A stretch of 32,098 nt of DNA from an uncultured Acidobacteriota bacterium. GTDB taxonomy: Bacteria; Acidobacteriota; Terriglobia; Bryobacterales; Bryobacteraceae. Positions 25,447 to 32,098 of this stretch are shown one piece after another. The stretch is from the NCBI GenBank assembly GCA_900696665.1, contig CAADGY010000092.1, positions 1-32,098 of the forward strand, in the 5' to 3' direction. The position numbers and the translations under genes were made by a program. The first letter of the stretch is position 1. Every line of letters starts with the position of its first letter. The notes under the pieces were generated by a model, which made no database searches, was not told where the DNA came from, and saw nothing but the letters and a program-made list of their open reading frames with translations.

Positions 25447-26369
25447 TTTTTCTCGGAACACCGCAGTTCGCCGTGCCCACGCTCCAGGCAGTTGTGGACG
25501 GTGGGCACCATGTTCTCGCCGTCTTCACGCAGCCGGACCGCCCGAGCGGGCGCGGCGGCAAGATCGTGTTTTCACCGGTGAAACGAAAAGCTATTGAGCT
25601 TGGCATTCCGGTCAAACAGCCGCATCGCATCCGTGCGGCTGAAGCATTCGATTTCCTGGCCGGTGCGGGCGCGGACGCGATGGTGGTTGCCGGCTACGGG
25701 CAGATTATTCCGCAATCCGTGATCGACCTGCCGCGTTTCGGGATCGTTAACGTTCACGCATCGCTGCTTCCGAAATACCGGGGGGCGGCGCCGGTTCAGT
25801 GGGCCATCGTGAACGGCGAGACAAGGACGGGTGTCACCACCATGAAGATCGATGCCGGTCTCGACACCGGGGACATGCTGCTGCGCGCCGGGGCTGGGAT
25901 CGGGCCGGAAGAAGACGCCATCGAGCTTTCCGGGAGGCTATCCCGGCTGGGTGCGGAACTCCTGCTGGAGACCTTGAGGCGGATGGAAGCAGGTACAATC
26001 ACCCCTGAGCCCCAGGATAATTCAAAGGCAACCTACGCACCGGTGCTGAAAAAAGAGGATGGTCTCATCGACTGGAATGAGAACGCGATGTCCATTCACA
26101 ACCGTGTCAGGGGCCTTGTCCCCTGGCCGGGAGCGTACACCCGTTTCCGTGGACAACTGCTGCACGTATGGAAAGCGAAACCCGTGGCGGAGCAGACGGA
26201 AAGCATACCGGGGACGATCCATCCGGCACACCGCTCAATCCGGGTGGCGTGTGGCGAAGGAACGTCGCTCGAATTGTTGGACGTACAACTGGAAGGCAGG
26301 AAGCGAACGACGGCTGGAAGTTTTTTGAACGGTCAGCGCATCTTAGCGGGTGAACTGCTGGGAAAATGA
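25437..26369 (+). CDS. fmt: Methionyl-tRNA formyltransferase
   Basis: A 310-residue enzyme that formylates initiator Met-tRNA with 10-formyltetrahydrofolate. The start is GTG 25437, just after a GGAG ribosome site and inside the end of def. The catalytic residues are seen as Asn105 and His107 in NVHASLLPKYRGAAP and Asp143 in DAGLDTGD. The C-terminal OB-fold tRNA-binding domain begins near residue 205 (KATYAPVLKKEDGLIDW). Length and order are normal. The argJ gene follows after 21 bp. Confidence 0.97.
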   Translation: MELIFLGTPQFAVPTLQAVVDGGHHVLAVFTQPDRPSGRGGKIVFSPVKRKAIELGIPVKQPHRIRAAEAFDFLAGAGADAMVVAGYGQIIPQSVIDLPRFGIVNVHASLLPKYRGAAPVQWAIVNGETRTGVTTMKIDAGLDTGDMLLRAGAGIGPEEDAIELSGRLSRLGAELLLETLRRMEAGTITPEPQDNSKATYAPVLKKEDGLIDWNENAMSIHNRVRGLVPWPGAYTRFRGQLLHVWKAKPVAEQTESIPGTIHPAHRSIRVACGEGTSLELLDVQLEGRKRTTAGSFLNGQRILAGELLGK

Positions 26370-26390
26370 ATTGCTAGGAGCCAACATCTC

Positions 26391-27569
26391 GTGAACCTCC
26401 CCGCGGGCTTTTCCTATTCCGCTCTTTATGCCGGCATCCGCAAAGCAAGACAGGATGACCTGGCGCTGATTTTCTCCACTGTGCCCGCGGCCGCCGCGGC
26501 GGTATTTACGCGGAACCGGGTGCAGGCGGCGCCGGTCCGGCTTGCACGAAAGCACCTGGAATCATCCGGCGGCGAAGCGCAGGCGATTCTCGTGAATGCC
26601 GGAAACGCGAACTGCGCCACACGCACGGGTGCCCGCGTGGCGCTGGCCTGCTGCCAAGCCGCCGCCAAAGGCCTGAAGGTGAAGACCAACCGGGTCCTGC
26701 CCGCTTCCACTGGAGTGATTGGAGTGGAACTCGATCCGGCTTTGATAACTACTGCCATGCCACGGCTTATCGAGGGACTAGCCGCGGACCGCTTTGAGGA
26801 CGTCTCCCGCGCTATTCTTACCACCGATACATTCGCAAAAACAGCTTTTGCCGAGGTGGCGGTGAAAAACGGCATCGTGCGCATCGCGGGCATGACGAAA
26901 GGCGCTGGTATGATCCAGCCCAATATGGCCACTACGCTTGGGTTTGTGCTAACAGACGCCGCGATTATGCCGCCTATGCTCAGACCCATGCTGAGGAAAG
27001 CAGTGGATCTCAGCTTCAACCGGTTGTCTGTTGATGGCGATACTTCGACGAACGACACCATGATTCTGCTGGCGAACGGTGCATCCGGGTGTAACCTGAA
27101 AGCCTCCGACCGGCAGGTGTTTTCTGAAGCTCTCCATCATCTCATGCAGGATCTGGCTCGGCAAATCGCAAAAGACGGCGAAGGAGCGCGCAAGCGCATC
27201 ACGATCGAAGTCTCCGGCGCGGCGGACGAAGCTTCGGCATCGGTGATCGCCAGGGCGATCGCCAACTCGCCGCTTGTCAAGACCGCTATCGCAGGCTCCG
27301 ACCCGAACTGGGGGCGAATTCTCTCGGCGGCAGGCAACTCCGGCGTTGCGTTCGACCCTCGCAAGGCCGACATATGGCTTCAGGACGTGAAGGTATGCAC
27401 GTCGGGCCTGGCGGCAGACTTCTCCGAACCTGAGTTGAAGGAGAAGTTGAATGGCGACGAGTGCGTCATTCGGTTCAACATACGTGGCGGTGGGCCCGGC
27501 AGATCGCGCTTCTGGACATGCGATTTGACGGAGAAGTACATCGAAATCAACGCCTCTTACCGGACCTGA
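26391..27569 (+). CDS. argJ: Bifunctional glutamate N-acetyltransferase/ornithine acetyltransferase
   Basis: A 392-residue enzyme of arginine synthesis that moves the acetyl group from N-acetylornithine to glutamate. The start is GTG 26391 with AGGAG 10 bases upstream. The self-cleavage site is visible in KGAGMIQPNMATTL: Thr181 should become the N-terminal nucleophile of the beta chain. Other landmarks are NAGNANCATRTG (69-80), PASTGVIG (104-111), VDGDTSTNDT near 216-225 and GSDPNWGRI near 302-310. The C-terminal INASYRT matches the family ending. Whether it also uses acetyl-CoA (fully bifunctional) cannot be told. It lies between fmt and a small exported protein with only 2 bp to the latter. 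Confidence 0.96.
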   Translation: MNLPAGFSYSALYAGIRKARQDDLALIFSTVPAAAAAVFTRNRVQAAPVRLARKHLESSGGEAQAILVNAGNANCATRTGARVALACCQAAAKGLKVKTNRVLPASTGVIGVELDPALITTAMPRLIEGLAADRFEDVSRAILTTDTFAKTAFAEVAVKNGIVRIAGMTKGAGMIQPNMATTLGFVLTDAAIMPPMLRPMLRKAVDLSFNRLSVDGDTSTNDTMILLANGASGCNLKASDRQVFSEALHHLMQDLARQIAKDGEGARKRITIEVSGAADEASASVIARAIANSPLVKTAIAGSDPNWGRILSAAGNSGVAFDPRKADIWLQDVKVCTSGLAADFSEPELKEKLNGDECVIRFNIRGGGPGRSRFWTCDLTEKYIEINASYRT

Positions 27570-27571
27570 CC

Positions 27572-28000
27572 ATGACACGGCGCCAGGTTGCCGCAATGGC
27601 GGCCATACCGCTGGGGTTCGGGCGTCTGACGGCGCAGACTCCCCCCGAAATCGCCGAACTGTTCGGAGATCTGGCTGCCGCGCTCAGCGATGGGAGGGTG
27701 GCCGATTTCATGAGACATTTCGACGAGAGTATGCCGCGGTATGCGGAGTTACGCACTCTGGTATCGGCGCTGTTGGAGCAGGCTGAGGTCTCCTCGTCGG
27801 TTGAGTTTACTAACGTGGAGCAGGATCAGTCGGATTACCTGGTCGAAGTGGACTGGTTGCTCCATCTACAAGCGCGGTCGCCCGGCGAACCCATTGATCG
27901 AAGACGCGGCAAGCTGAAGTGCCGTGCTGCACGGAAAGGGCGGGCTTGGAAAATCACCTCCCTCTCGCCCGTCGATTTCTTTCGCCCGCCCCGTTATTAA
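27572..28000 (+). CDS. Small exported NTF2/SnoaL-like protein
   Basis: A 142-residue protein starting at ATG 27572, two bases after the argJ stop; an open frame further upstream overlaps argJ and is not used. The N-terminus (MTRRQVAAMAAIPLGFGRLTAQ) is a Tat-like signal. The mature part, about 120 residues, has an alpha-plus-beta pattern like NTF2/SnoaL-type proteins (FGDLAAALSDGRVADFMRHFD; YLVEVDWLLHLQ; AWKITSLSPVDFF). No catalytic residues can be assigned. Tight spacing suggests translation coupled to argJ, but a functional link to arginine synthesis is not expected. Confidence 0.65.
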   Translation: MTRRQVAAMAAIPLGFGRLTAQTPPEIAELFGDLAAALSDGRVADFMRHFDESMPRYAELRTLVSALLEQAEVSSSVEFTNVEQDQSDYLVEVDWLLHLQARSPGEPIDRRRGKLKCRAARKGRAWKITSLSPVDFFRPPRY

Positions 28001-28013
28001 GAACGATCGACGT

Positions 28014-28211
28014 TCAGCGCCGCCGGGTGGCGGATCTCTTCCGGAGGGCGCGCGCACCGAAAGCCACCAGGACTGTGCCGAGCAGAATCATAGCCACCGG
28101 CTCCGGTATCGATGACGGTTCTTCTCCTGCCGGGTCCAAGACGGCGGATAGGGCGCACAGTAATGGAATTAATAACAGTATTAAGGTCCTTAACATCCTA
28201 AATAGACGCAA
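28014..28211 (-). CDS. Mini PEP-CTERM protein (signal peptide plus sorting signal)
   Basis: A 65-residue protein from TTG 28211, which has GGAAAG five bases upstream; ATG 28196 is an alternative giving 60 residues but has no properly spaced ribosome site. Residues about 6-24 are a signal peptide core (LRTLILLLIPLLCALSA). After a spacer of about 10 residues comes IPEP (34-37), a hydrophobic helix (VAMILLGTVLVAFGARAL) and a basic tail ending RSATRRR. This is the tripartite PEP-CTERM signal processed by exosortase and typical of exopolysaccharide-producing bacteria. Almost nothing would remain as a mature protein. No exosortase is in the window. It could be a remnant of a larger gene, but the frame looks clean. 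It follows the nucleoside operon on the same strand, 81 bp after the mtaD stop. Confidence 0.65.
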   Translation of the reverse strand: MRLFRMLRTLILLLIPLLCALSAVLDPAGEEPSSIPEPVAMILLGTVLVAFGARALRKRSATRRR

Positions 28212-28281
28212 AGCAACTTTCCAACAGAACCAGTATCGGGGATTTACCTTAGATGCTCCTTAAGGGATGTCCTTAAGGGAT
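28181..28281. repeat. Cluster of CCTTAAGG palindromes around the PEP-CTERM gene start
   Basis: CCTTAAGGGAT occurs at 28258-28268 and 28271-28281 (period 13). Because CCTTAAGG is its own reverse complement, the two copies can pair as an 8-bp stem with loop GATGT. A related inverted repeat TTAAGG-T-CCTTAA lies at 28181-28193 in the first codons of the PEP-CTERM gene. The pair may end the nucleoside operon transcript, or the sites may be operators. No T-run follows. Confidence 0.55.
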
Positions 28282-28292
28282 ACGGCCTGGAT

Positions 28293-29669
28293 CTATTTGC
28301 CTATCGATCGGGATATGCGAAGGCCGAACGATGCTCCGCGGCGGAGAATCTCCTCCGCATCCAGTTGTTTCGCCCGGCGCTGTTCCACCAGCAGTTTGCC
28401 GTTCACCATCACATCGCTGACATCCGATCCCTTCAACGCATAAACGAGGTGAGAGAAGACGCTATACAACGGAATGGCGTTCGGCCGGTTTAAGCTCACT
28501 GTAATCAGGTCGGCGCGCTTGCCCGCTTCGAGCGATCCTATCTCGTGTTCCATTCCGAGAGCGCGGGCGCCTGTAATGGTGGCCATGGCAAAGGCTTGCG
28601 CCGCCGGAAGCGCCCGTGGATCGCCGGTGGTTACTTTTTGCAGCTTCGAGGCGAGGTCCATTTCCTCGAACAGGTCGAAATCGTTGTTGCTGCCTGCTGG
28701 GCCGTCCGTACCCAGGCCGGTTGCGATTCCCAAATCGAGCAGGTCCACGACGGGCGCGACACCGCTTGCCAGTTTCATGTTGCTCGATGCACAATGAGCG
28801 ATCCCGGCGTTGCGTTCCTTCAGCAGACGACGGTCCTGTTCATCCAACCAGACACAATGTGCGGCTACGGTCCGGCCGTTGAAGACTCCCAGTCTGTTGA
28901 GCACTTGCGTTGGCGTTGCACCATGCTTGACACGGCTCTCCTCGTTTTCCGTTCTGGTTTCCGACAGGTGAATCAGCAAAGGAACTCCGTAGCGGTTTGC
29001 GAGCTCGCGGCTTGCCTTTAGCGTGGCGCCGGAATTCGTGTATAGAGCGTGCGGGGCGATGGCGGGCACAACCAGAGAATCGTTCCGGTAGCGGCGGAGA
29101 AATGCCTCCGCGCGCTTCAACGCAGCCGCCGGTGTCTTTGCATCGGGGGAGGGAAATCCGATAATCGTCTGACCCAACACGCCCCGTAAACCACACTCCA
29201 CCGTGGCTTCCGCCGCTGCTTCCTCGAAGTAGTACATGTCGGCGAAGGTCGTGGTGCCGGAAAGCATCATCTCGAGACAGGCGAGTTTCGTGCCCCACCG
29301 TACAAACTCGGATGAAACATTTTTCGCTTCGGCCGGGAAGATATATTTTTCGAGCCAGTCCTGAAGCCGCAAGTCGTCCGCGATGCCGCGAAACAGCGAC
29401 ATCGCCGCGTGGGTATGCGTATTGATAAGCCCGGGAGCGATGAGGGCGTCCGGCCGGTTCAGCCGTTTCCGTGCATCGAAGCGCCGGTCGATTTCTGCAC
29501 GCTTCCCCACGGCGGCAATCGCCGTTCCGTTTACCGCCACGGCGCCGTCTTCAATCACCTCGCGGCGTGGATTCATCGTGACCACGTAGCGCCCCGTGAT
29601 CACCCAATCGGCGGGCTCAGCAGCGAAGACCGTGGCGGCAACGAGGAGGCTAACGCAATAACGAAGCAT
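28293..29669 (-). CDS. mtaD: Exported amidohydrolase, MTA/SAH (adenosine-type) deaminase family
   Basis: A 458-residue metal-dependent deaminase. The catalytic domain matches the 5-methylthioadenosine/S-adenosylhomocysteine deaminase branch: His85 and His87 in NTHTH, His207 in APHALY, His234 and Glu237 in IHLSETRTE, His271 in AAHCVW and Asp322 in GLGTDGPAGSNND. All metal and catalytic positions are kept. Unusually, the first 17 residues (MLRYCVSLLVAATVFAA) are a signal peptide placed before the point where cytoplasmic relatives begin (DWVITGRYVVTM). The gene overlaps cdd by 20 bp and is last in the nupC-punA-cdd-mtaD operon. It may deaminate adenosine-type nucleosides or another aminohydrolase substrate such as guanine analogues outside the cytoplasm; substrate within the family is not certain. 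Confidence 0.85.
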   Translation of the reverse strand: MLRYCVSLLVAATVFAAEPADWVITGRYVVTMNPRREVIEDGAVAVNGTAIAAVGKRAEIDRRFDARKRLNRPDALIAPGLINTHTHAAMSLFRGIADDLRLQDWLEKYIFPAEAKNVSSEFVRWGTKLACLEMMLSGTTTFADMYYFEEAAAEATVECGLRGVLGQTIIGFPSPDAKTPAAALKRAEAFLRRYRNDSLVVPAIAPHALYTNSGATLKASRELANRYGVPLLIHLSETRTENEESRVKHGATPTQVLNRLGVFNGRTVAAHCVWLDEQDRRLLKERNAGIAHCASSNMKLASGVAPVVDLLDLGIATGLGTDGPAGSNNDFDLFEEMDLASKLQKVTTGDPRALPAAQAFAMATITGARALGMEHEIGSLEAGKRADLITVSLNRPNAIPLYSVFSHLVYALKGSDVSDVMVNGKLLVEQRRAKQLDAEEILRRGASFGLRISRSIGK

Positions 29670-30036
29670 CGAAGGGTTCCGGCAGGAGGTCGCTCATCCG
29701 GTGAGATTCGGTGTTGCCGGTGAGGTTTACCAGCACCACCTCAATGTTCCCGCAAAACTCCCATAGAATCTGGCGGCAGGCTCCGCATGGCGGCGTCAGC
29801 CGATCCGAATCGGCGGCTACTGCCAGGCGGCGAAAGGCTCGCGATCCTTCCGATAATGCTTTAAAAACGGCCACACGTTCGGCACAGATCGTCAGGCCGA
29901 AGCTTGCATTCTCGATATTGCACCCGGTATGGATGCGGCCGTTGTCGTCCTCCACGGCAGCACCGACACGAAAACCTGAGAATGGCGCGAGCGCGTTCGC
30001 GCGGGCGGCAAGCGCCGCTGCCATCAGTCCGTCCAT
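29650..30036 (-). CDS. cdd: Cytidine deaminase
   Basis: A 128-residue zinc enzyme that converts cytidine and deoxycytidine to uridine and deoxyuridine. The zinc site is complete: CAE (Cys51, catalytic Glu53) and PCGACRQ (Cys84, Cys87); the substrate-binding GCNIENAS (38-45) is present. Length is that of the small tetrameric class. It starts at ATG 30036, overlapping punA by 13 bp, and its end overlaps mtaD by 20 bp, so the operon is translationally coupled. A start at residue 5 (Met) is possible. Confidence 0.95.
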   Translation of the reverse strand: MDGLMAAALAARANALAPFSGFRVGAAVEDDNGRIHTGCNIENASFGLTICAERVAVFKALSEGSRAFRRLAVAADSDRLTPPCGACRQILWEFCGNIEVVLVNLTGNTESHRMSDLLPEPFDASLLR

Positions 30037-30848
30037 CGCTCTCCTGCGCGTGCAAGCAGCGCCTTCAGAAAACGGATCAACGTCTCGCGAACCTCGCGGC
30101 CGGTTTCGAGCACCTCCTCGTGCGAGATCGCCTGCGGCAGGATACCCGCGGCCATGTTCGTCACACAGGAAATCGCCAGCACCCGCATGCGCATGTGATT
30201 CGCCACGATGACTTCGGGAACCGTGGACATGCCAACCAGGTCCGCTCCGATCGTGCGCAGAAATCGGATCTCCGCTGGTGTTTCGTAGCTGGGGCCCAGG
30301 AGCGCGGCATAGACTCCCTCCTTGAGAGGTATGCCTTGTTCGTCACCCACTTGCCGCGCCAGTTCCCGGAATTCGGCTGAGTAGGCTTCAGTCATATCGG
30401 GAAAGCGCGGGCCGAGGGAATCGTCGTTGGGTCCCACTAGCGGGTTCGAACCTTGCAGGTTGATATGATCGCTCAGCAGCACCAGGGCGCCGCGCCGGTA
30501 TTCGGGATGAATGCCCCCTGCGGCGTTGGTTAAAACAAGAGAGCGCACACCCAGGCGGCGCAGCACTCGTACGCCAAGTGTTACCTGATACTGTGTGTAG
30601 CCTTCATACAGATGCACGCGGCCGGACATCACGGCAACATCGACCGCGCCGAGTTTGCCGAACACCAGTTGACCCGCGTGGCCTACCGCTGTAGACCGCG
30701 GCCAGCCGGGGATCTCGTGGTAGGGAATCGAAACGGTATCCGTGAGTTCGTCCGCAAATCCGCCTAGGCCGCTGCCGAGCACCACGGCGGCGCGCGGGCG
30801 GATCTGGATGCGGGATTCCAGAAACTGAACCGCTCCGGATATGCTCAT
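30024..30848 (-). CDS. punA: Purine nucleoside phosphorylase, trimeric class
   Basis: A 274-residue enzyme that splits purine nucleosides with phosphate to a free base and ribose-1-phosphate. ATG 30848 overlaps the nupC stop as ATGA, which fixes the start; the frame extends upstream inside nupC but that part is not coding. Active-site residues of the low-molecular-mass trimeric class are all present: Ser26 in VLGSGLGG, His57, His79 in GRVHLYEG, Glu189 in GPSYETPAE, Met207 in VGMST, Asn231 in SCVTNMAAG and His243 in SHEEVLETG. The Glu/Asn pair favours 6-oxopurines (inosine, guanosine). It acts in the cytoplasm on nucleosides brought in by the upstream transporter. Confidence 0.95.
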   Translation of the reverse strand: MSISGAVQFLESRIQIRPRAAVVLGSGLGGFADELTDTVSIPYHEIPGWPRSTAVGHAGQLVFGKLGAVDVAVMSGRVHLYEGYTQYQVTLGVRVLRRLGVRSLVLTNAAGGIHPEYRRGALVLLSDHINLQGSNPLVGPNDDSLGPRFPDMTEAYSAEFRELARQVGDEQGIPLKEGVYAALLGPSYETPAEIRFLRTIGADLVGMSTVPEVIVANHMRMRVLAISCVTNMAAGILPQAISHEEVLETGREVRETLIRFLKALLARAGERWTD

Positions 30849-32068
30849 AACAGCATCCCCGCAATACAGGCGGACATGAAATTCGCCATGGTTCCCGCCG
30901 CGACGGCTTTCAAGCCAAGCCGTGCCAGATCCGATTTTCTGCTGGGCGCCAGTGCCCCGATGCCCCCAATCTGGATCGCAATGGAGCTGAAGTTCGCGAA
31001 CCCGCACAGGGCGTAGGTTGCAATGACAAATGACCGCGGATCGAGTTGCTCCTTCAGTGGTGCGAGTTCGAGGAACGCGACAAATTCATTCAGCACCAGT
31101 CTTGTGCCCAGGAGATTGCCGATTGCCATCGAATCTTTCCAACTTACCCCAATCACCCAGGCGACAGGAGAGAAGACGTGTCCGAAGATCTGTTGAAGCG
31201 TTGGCGGCAGCCAACCCATCCAGGGAAGGCTGTGAACCCAACCGAGAATTCCGTTCGCCATCGCGATCAGGGCGAGGAACGCAATCAGCATCGCGCCAAT
31301 GTTCAATGCCAGGTGAAGTCCCTCGCCGGCTCCGCGCGCGGCCGCATCGATCACATTCACGCCGGGGCGTTCCACATGAACCTTCACGTTGCCCGCCGTC
31401 TCCGGTTTTTCCGTTTCCGGCATCAGCATTTTGGCGAGCAGAATGGTTGCCGGTGCGGTCATAATCACAGCGGTGAGCAGGTGCTTGATATCGACGCCGG
31501 CGATCTTTACATACGCCGCCATCACTGCTCCGGAGACATGCGCCATCCCGCTGGTCATGATCGTGAACAGCTCGGACTGTGTCATACCCGCCAGGAACGG
31601 ACGCACGGTAAGAGGAGCTTCGGTTTGCCCCATGAAGATGCTGGCGGCGACGTTGGTGGATTCGGCCCCGCTGGCGCCCATGACGCGCTGCATAACTACG
31701 GCCATGGCGCGCACGAAAACCTGCATGACGCCGAAGTAGTACAGGATGGAAAAAAACGAAGCGATGAAGATGACGATGGGCAGCACCTGGAAAGCGAAAA
31801 TAACTCCGAAAGGGCCGGACTTCGCGCCAAGCGGACCGAATACGAACTGGCTGCCGGTCTCGGCGAATTCGAGCAAAGCGTTCACTCCAGCGCTTGCTGC
31901 CTGGAACAGCCAGCCGAAGCCGGTCCGCAATACCAGGAAGGCGACGGCAAACTGAAGGCCCAAACCCCACAGAAGAAGTTGAGGGCGAATGGCGCGGCGG
32001 TTCGTCGAAAACAGATATGCCGTAGCCAGAATGATGGCGATTCCGAGCAGCCCTGTGAAGCGGCCCAT
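30845..32068 (-). CDS. nupC: Concentrative nucleoside transporter, NupC/CNT family
   Basis: A 407-residue inner-membrane symporter with about eight or more hydrophobic segments. Family motifs are clear: NVAASIFMGQTEAPL near 139-153, MTSGMAHVSGAVMAAYV near 171-187, NEFVAFLEL near 329-337 and CGFANFSSIAIQIGG near 357-371. These carry the Gln/Glu and Asn/Ser residues that bind nucleoside and cation. It imports nucleosides with H+ or Na+. It is the first visible gene of the salvage operon and couples to punA by an ATGA overlap. I take ATG 32068 as start, since MGRFTGLLGIAIIL is a typical family opening; the frame is open to the right edge, so a slightly longer form cannot be excluded. Confidence 0.95.
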   Translation of the reverse strand: MGRFTGLLGIAIILATAYLFSTNRRAIRPQLLLWGLGLQFAVAFLVLRTGFGWLFQAASAGVNALLEFAETGSQFVFGPLGAKSGPFGVIFAFQVLPIVIFIASFFSILYYFGVMQVFVRAMAVVMQRVMGASGAESTNVAASIFMGQTEAPLTVRPFLAGMTQSELFTIMTSGMAHVSGAVMAAYVKIAGVDIKHLLTAVIMTAPATILLAKMLMPETEKPETAGNVKVHVERPGVNVIDAAARGAGEGLHLALNIGAMLIAFLALIAMANGILGWVHSLPWMGWLPPTLQQIFGHVFSPVAWVIGVSWKDSMAIGNLLGTRLVLNEFVAFLELAPLKEQLDPRSFVIATYALCGFANFSSIAIQIGGIGALAPSRKSDLARLGLKAVAAGTMANFMSACIAGMLL

Positions 32069-32098
32069 CGGGAGCGCTATCTCAACTGACGACTTCCA

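Noticed and set aside
28205-28245. A sigma-54 promoter before the mini PEP-CTERM gene
   Set aside because: The GG and GC doublets do not have the required 10-base spacing; the best match is off by one.
31046-32089. A 347-codon open frame on the plus strand
   Set aside because: Antisense to nupC, which has complete transporter motifs; the antisense product is a polar His/Arg/Glu-rich sequence typical of a shadow.

Overview
The window reads as a chromosomal segment of an acidobacterium, most likely of the Solibacter/Bryobacter type (Bryobacterales); this is an inference from gene families, since no rRNA or other phylogenetic marker was placed on a tree. The supporting features are a very long Oar-like TonB-dependent receptor with an N-terminal carboxypeptidase-regulatory-like domain, a von Willebrand A protein of the acidobacterial type, a membrane-tethered regulator with an N-terminal DNA-binding domain, several Tat-exported sugar enzymes, a tiny PEP-CTERM protein and a GC-rich genome with GTG/TTG starts. 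I see no tRNA, rRNA, CRISPR array, insertion sequence or prophage. All genes look intact except the first, which is cut by the left edge.

Layout. (1) 1-4054: a divergent pair, a Tat-exported GH116/DUF608 glycosidase (minus) and a secreted transglutaminase-like protein (plus). (2) 4065-9889: a secreted alpha/beta-hydrolase of the acetyl-xylan-esterase type, a proline-rich membrane protein with a glycine zipper, an iron-sulfur ASKHA protein (RACo/DUF4445 type), a YhhQ-type queuosine precursor transporter and a secreted mutarotase-like protein. (3) 9930-11946: a convergent pair of exported sugar enzymes, a Gfo/Idh/MocA oxidoreductase and a xylose-isomerase-like TIM barrel, whose stop codons lie in the two arms of one palindrome. 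(4) 12191-17737: M23 endopeptidase, DUF3500 protein, TolB-like propeller, an orphan RND adaptor lipoprotein and a VWA protein with a degraded metal site. (5) 17758-23287: a CPPED1-like phosphoesterase, the Oar-like receptor and its divergently encoded putative transmembrane regulator. (6) 23274-28000: housekeeping genes, namely a 4HBT thioesterase (minus), then aroC-def-fmt-argJ and a small exported NTF2-like protein in tight succession. (7) 28014-32068, minus strand: a nucleoside-salvage operon transcribed nupC, punA, cdd, mtaD with overlapping genes, followed by a mini PEP-CTERM protein gene.

How it fits together. The first 12 kb looks like scattered machinery for extracellular or periplasmic glycan breakdown and sugar rearrangement. 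The receptor/regulator pair is the obvious uptake-and-sensing module. The nucleoside operon is a coherent pathway (uptake, phosphorolysis, deamination) with one surprise: the last enzyme, an MTA/SAH-type deaminase, carries a signal peptide. The most interesting items for follow-up are that exported deaminase, the 65-residue PEP-CTERM protein with its CCTTAAGG palindromes, the convergent exported sugar oxidoreductase/isomerase pair, and the Oar receptor with its TTG-started membrane regulator.
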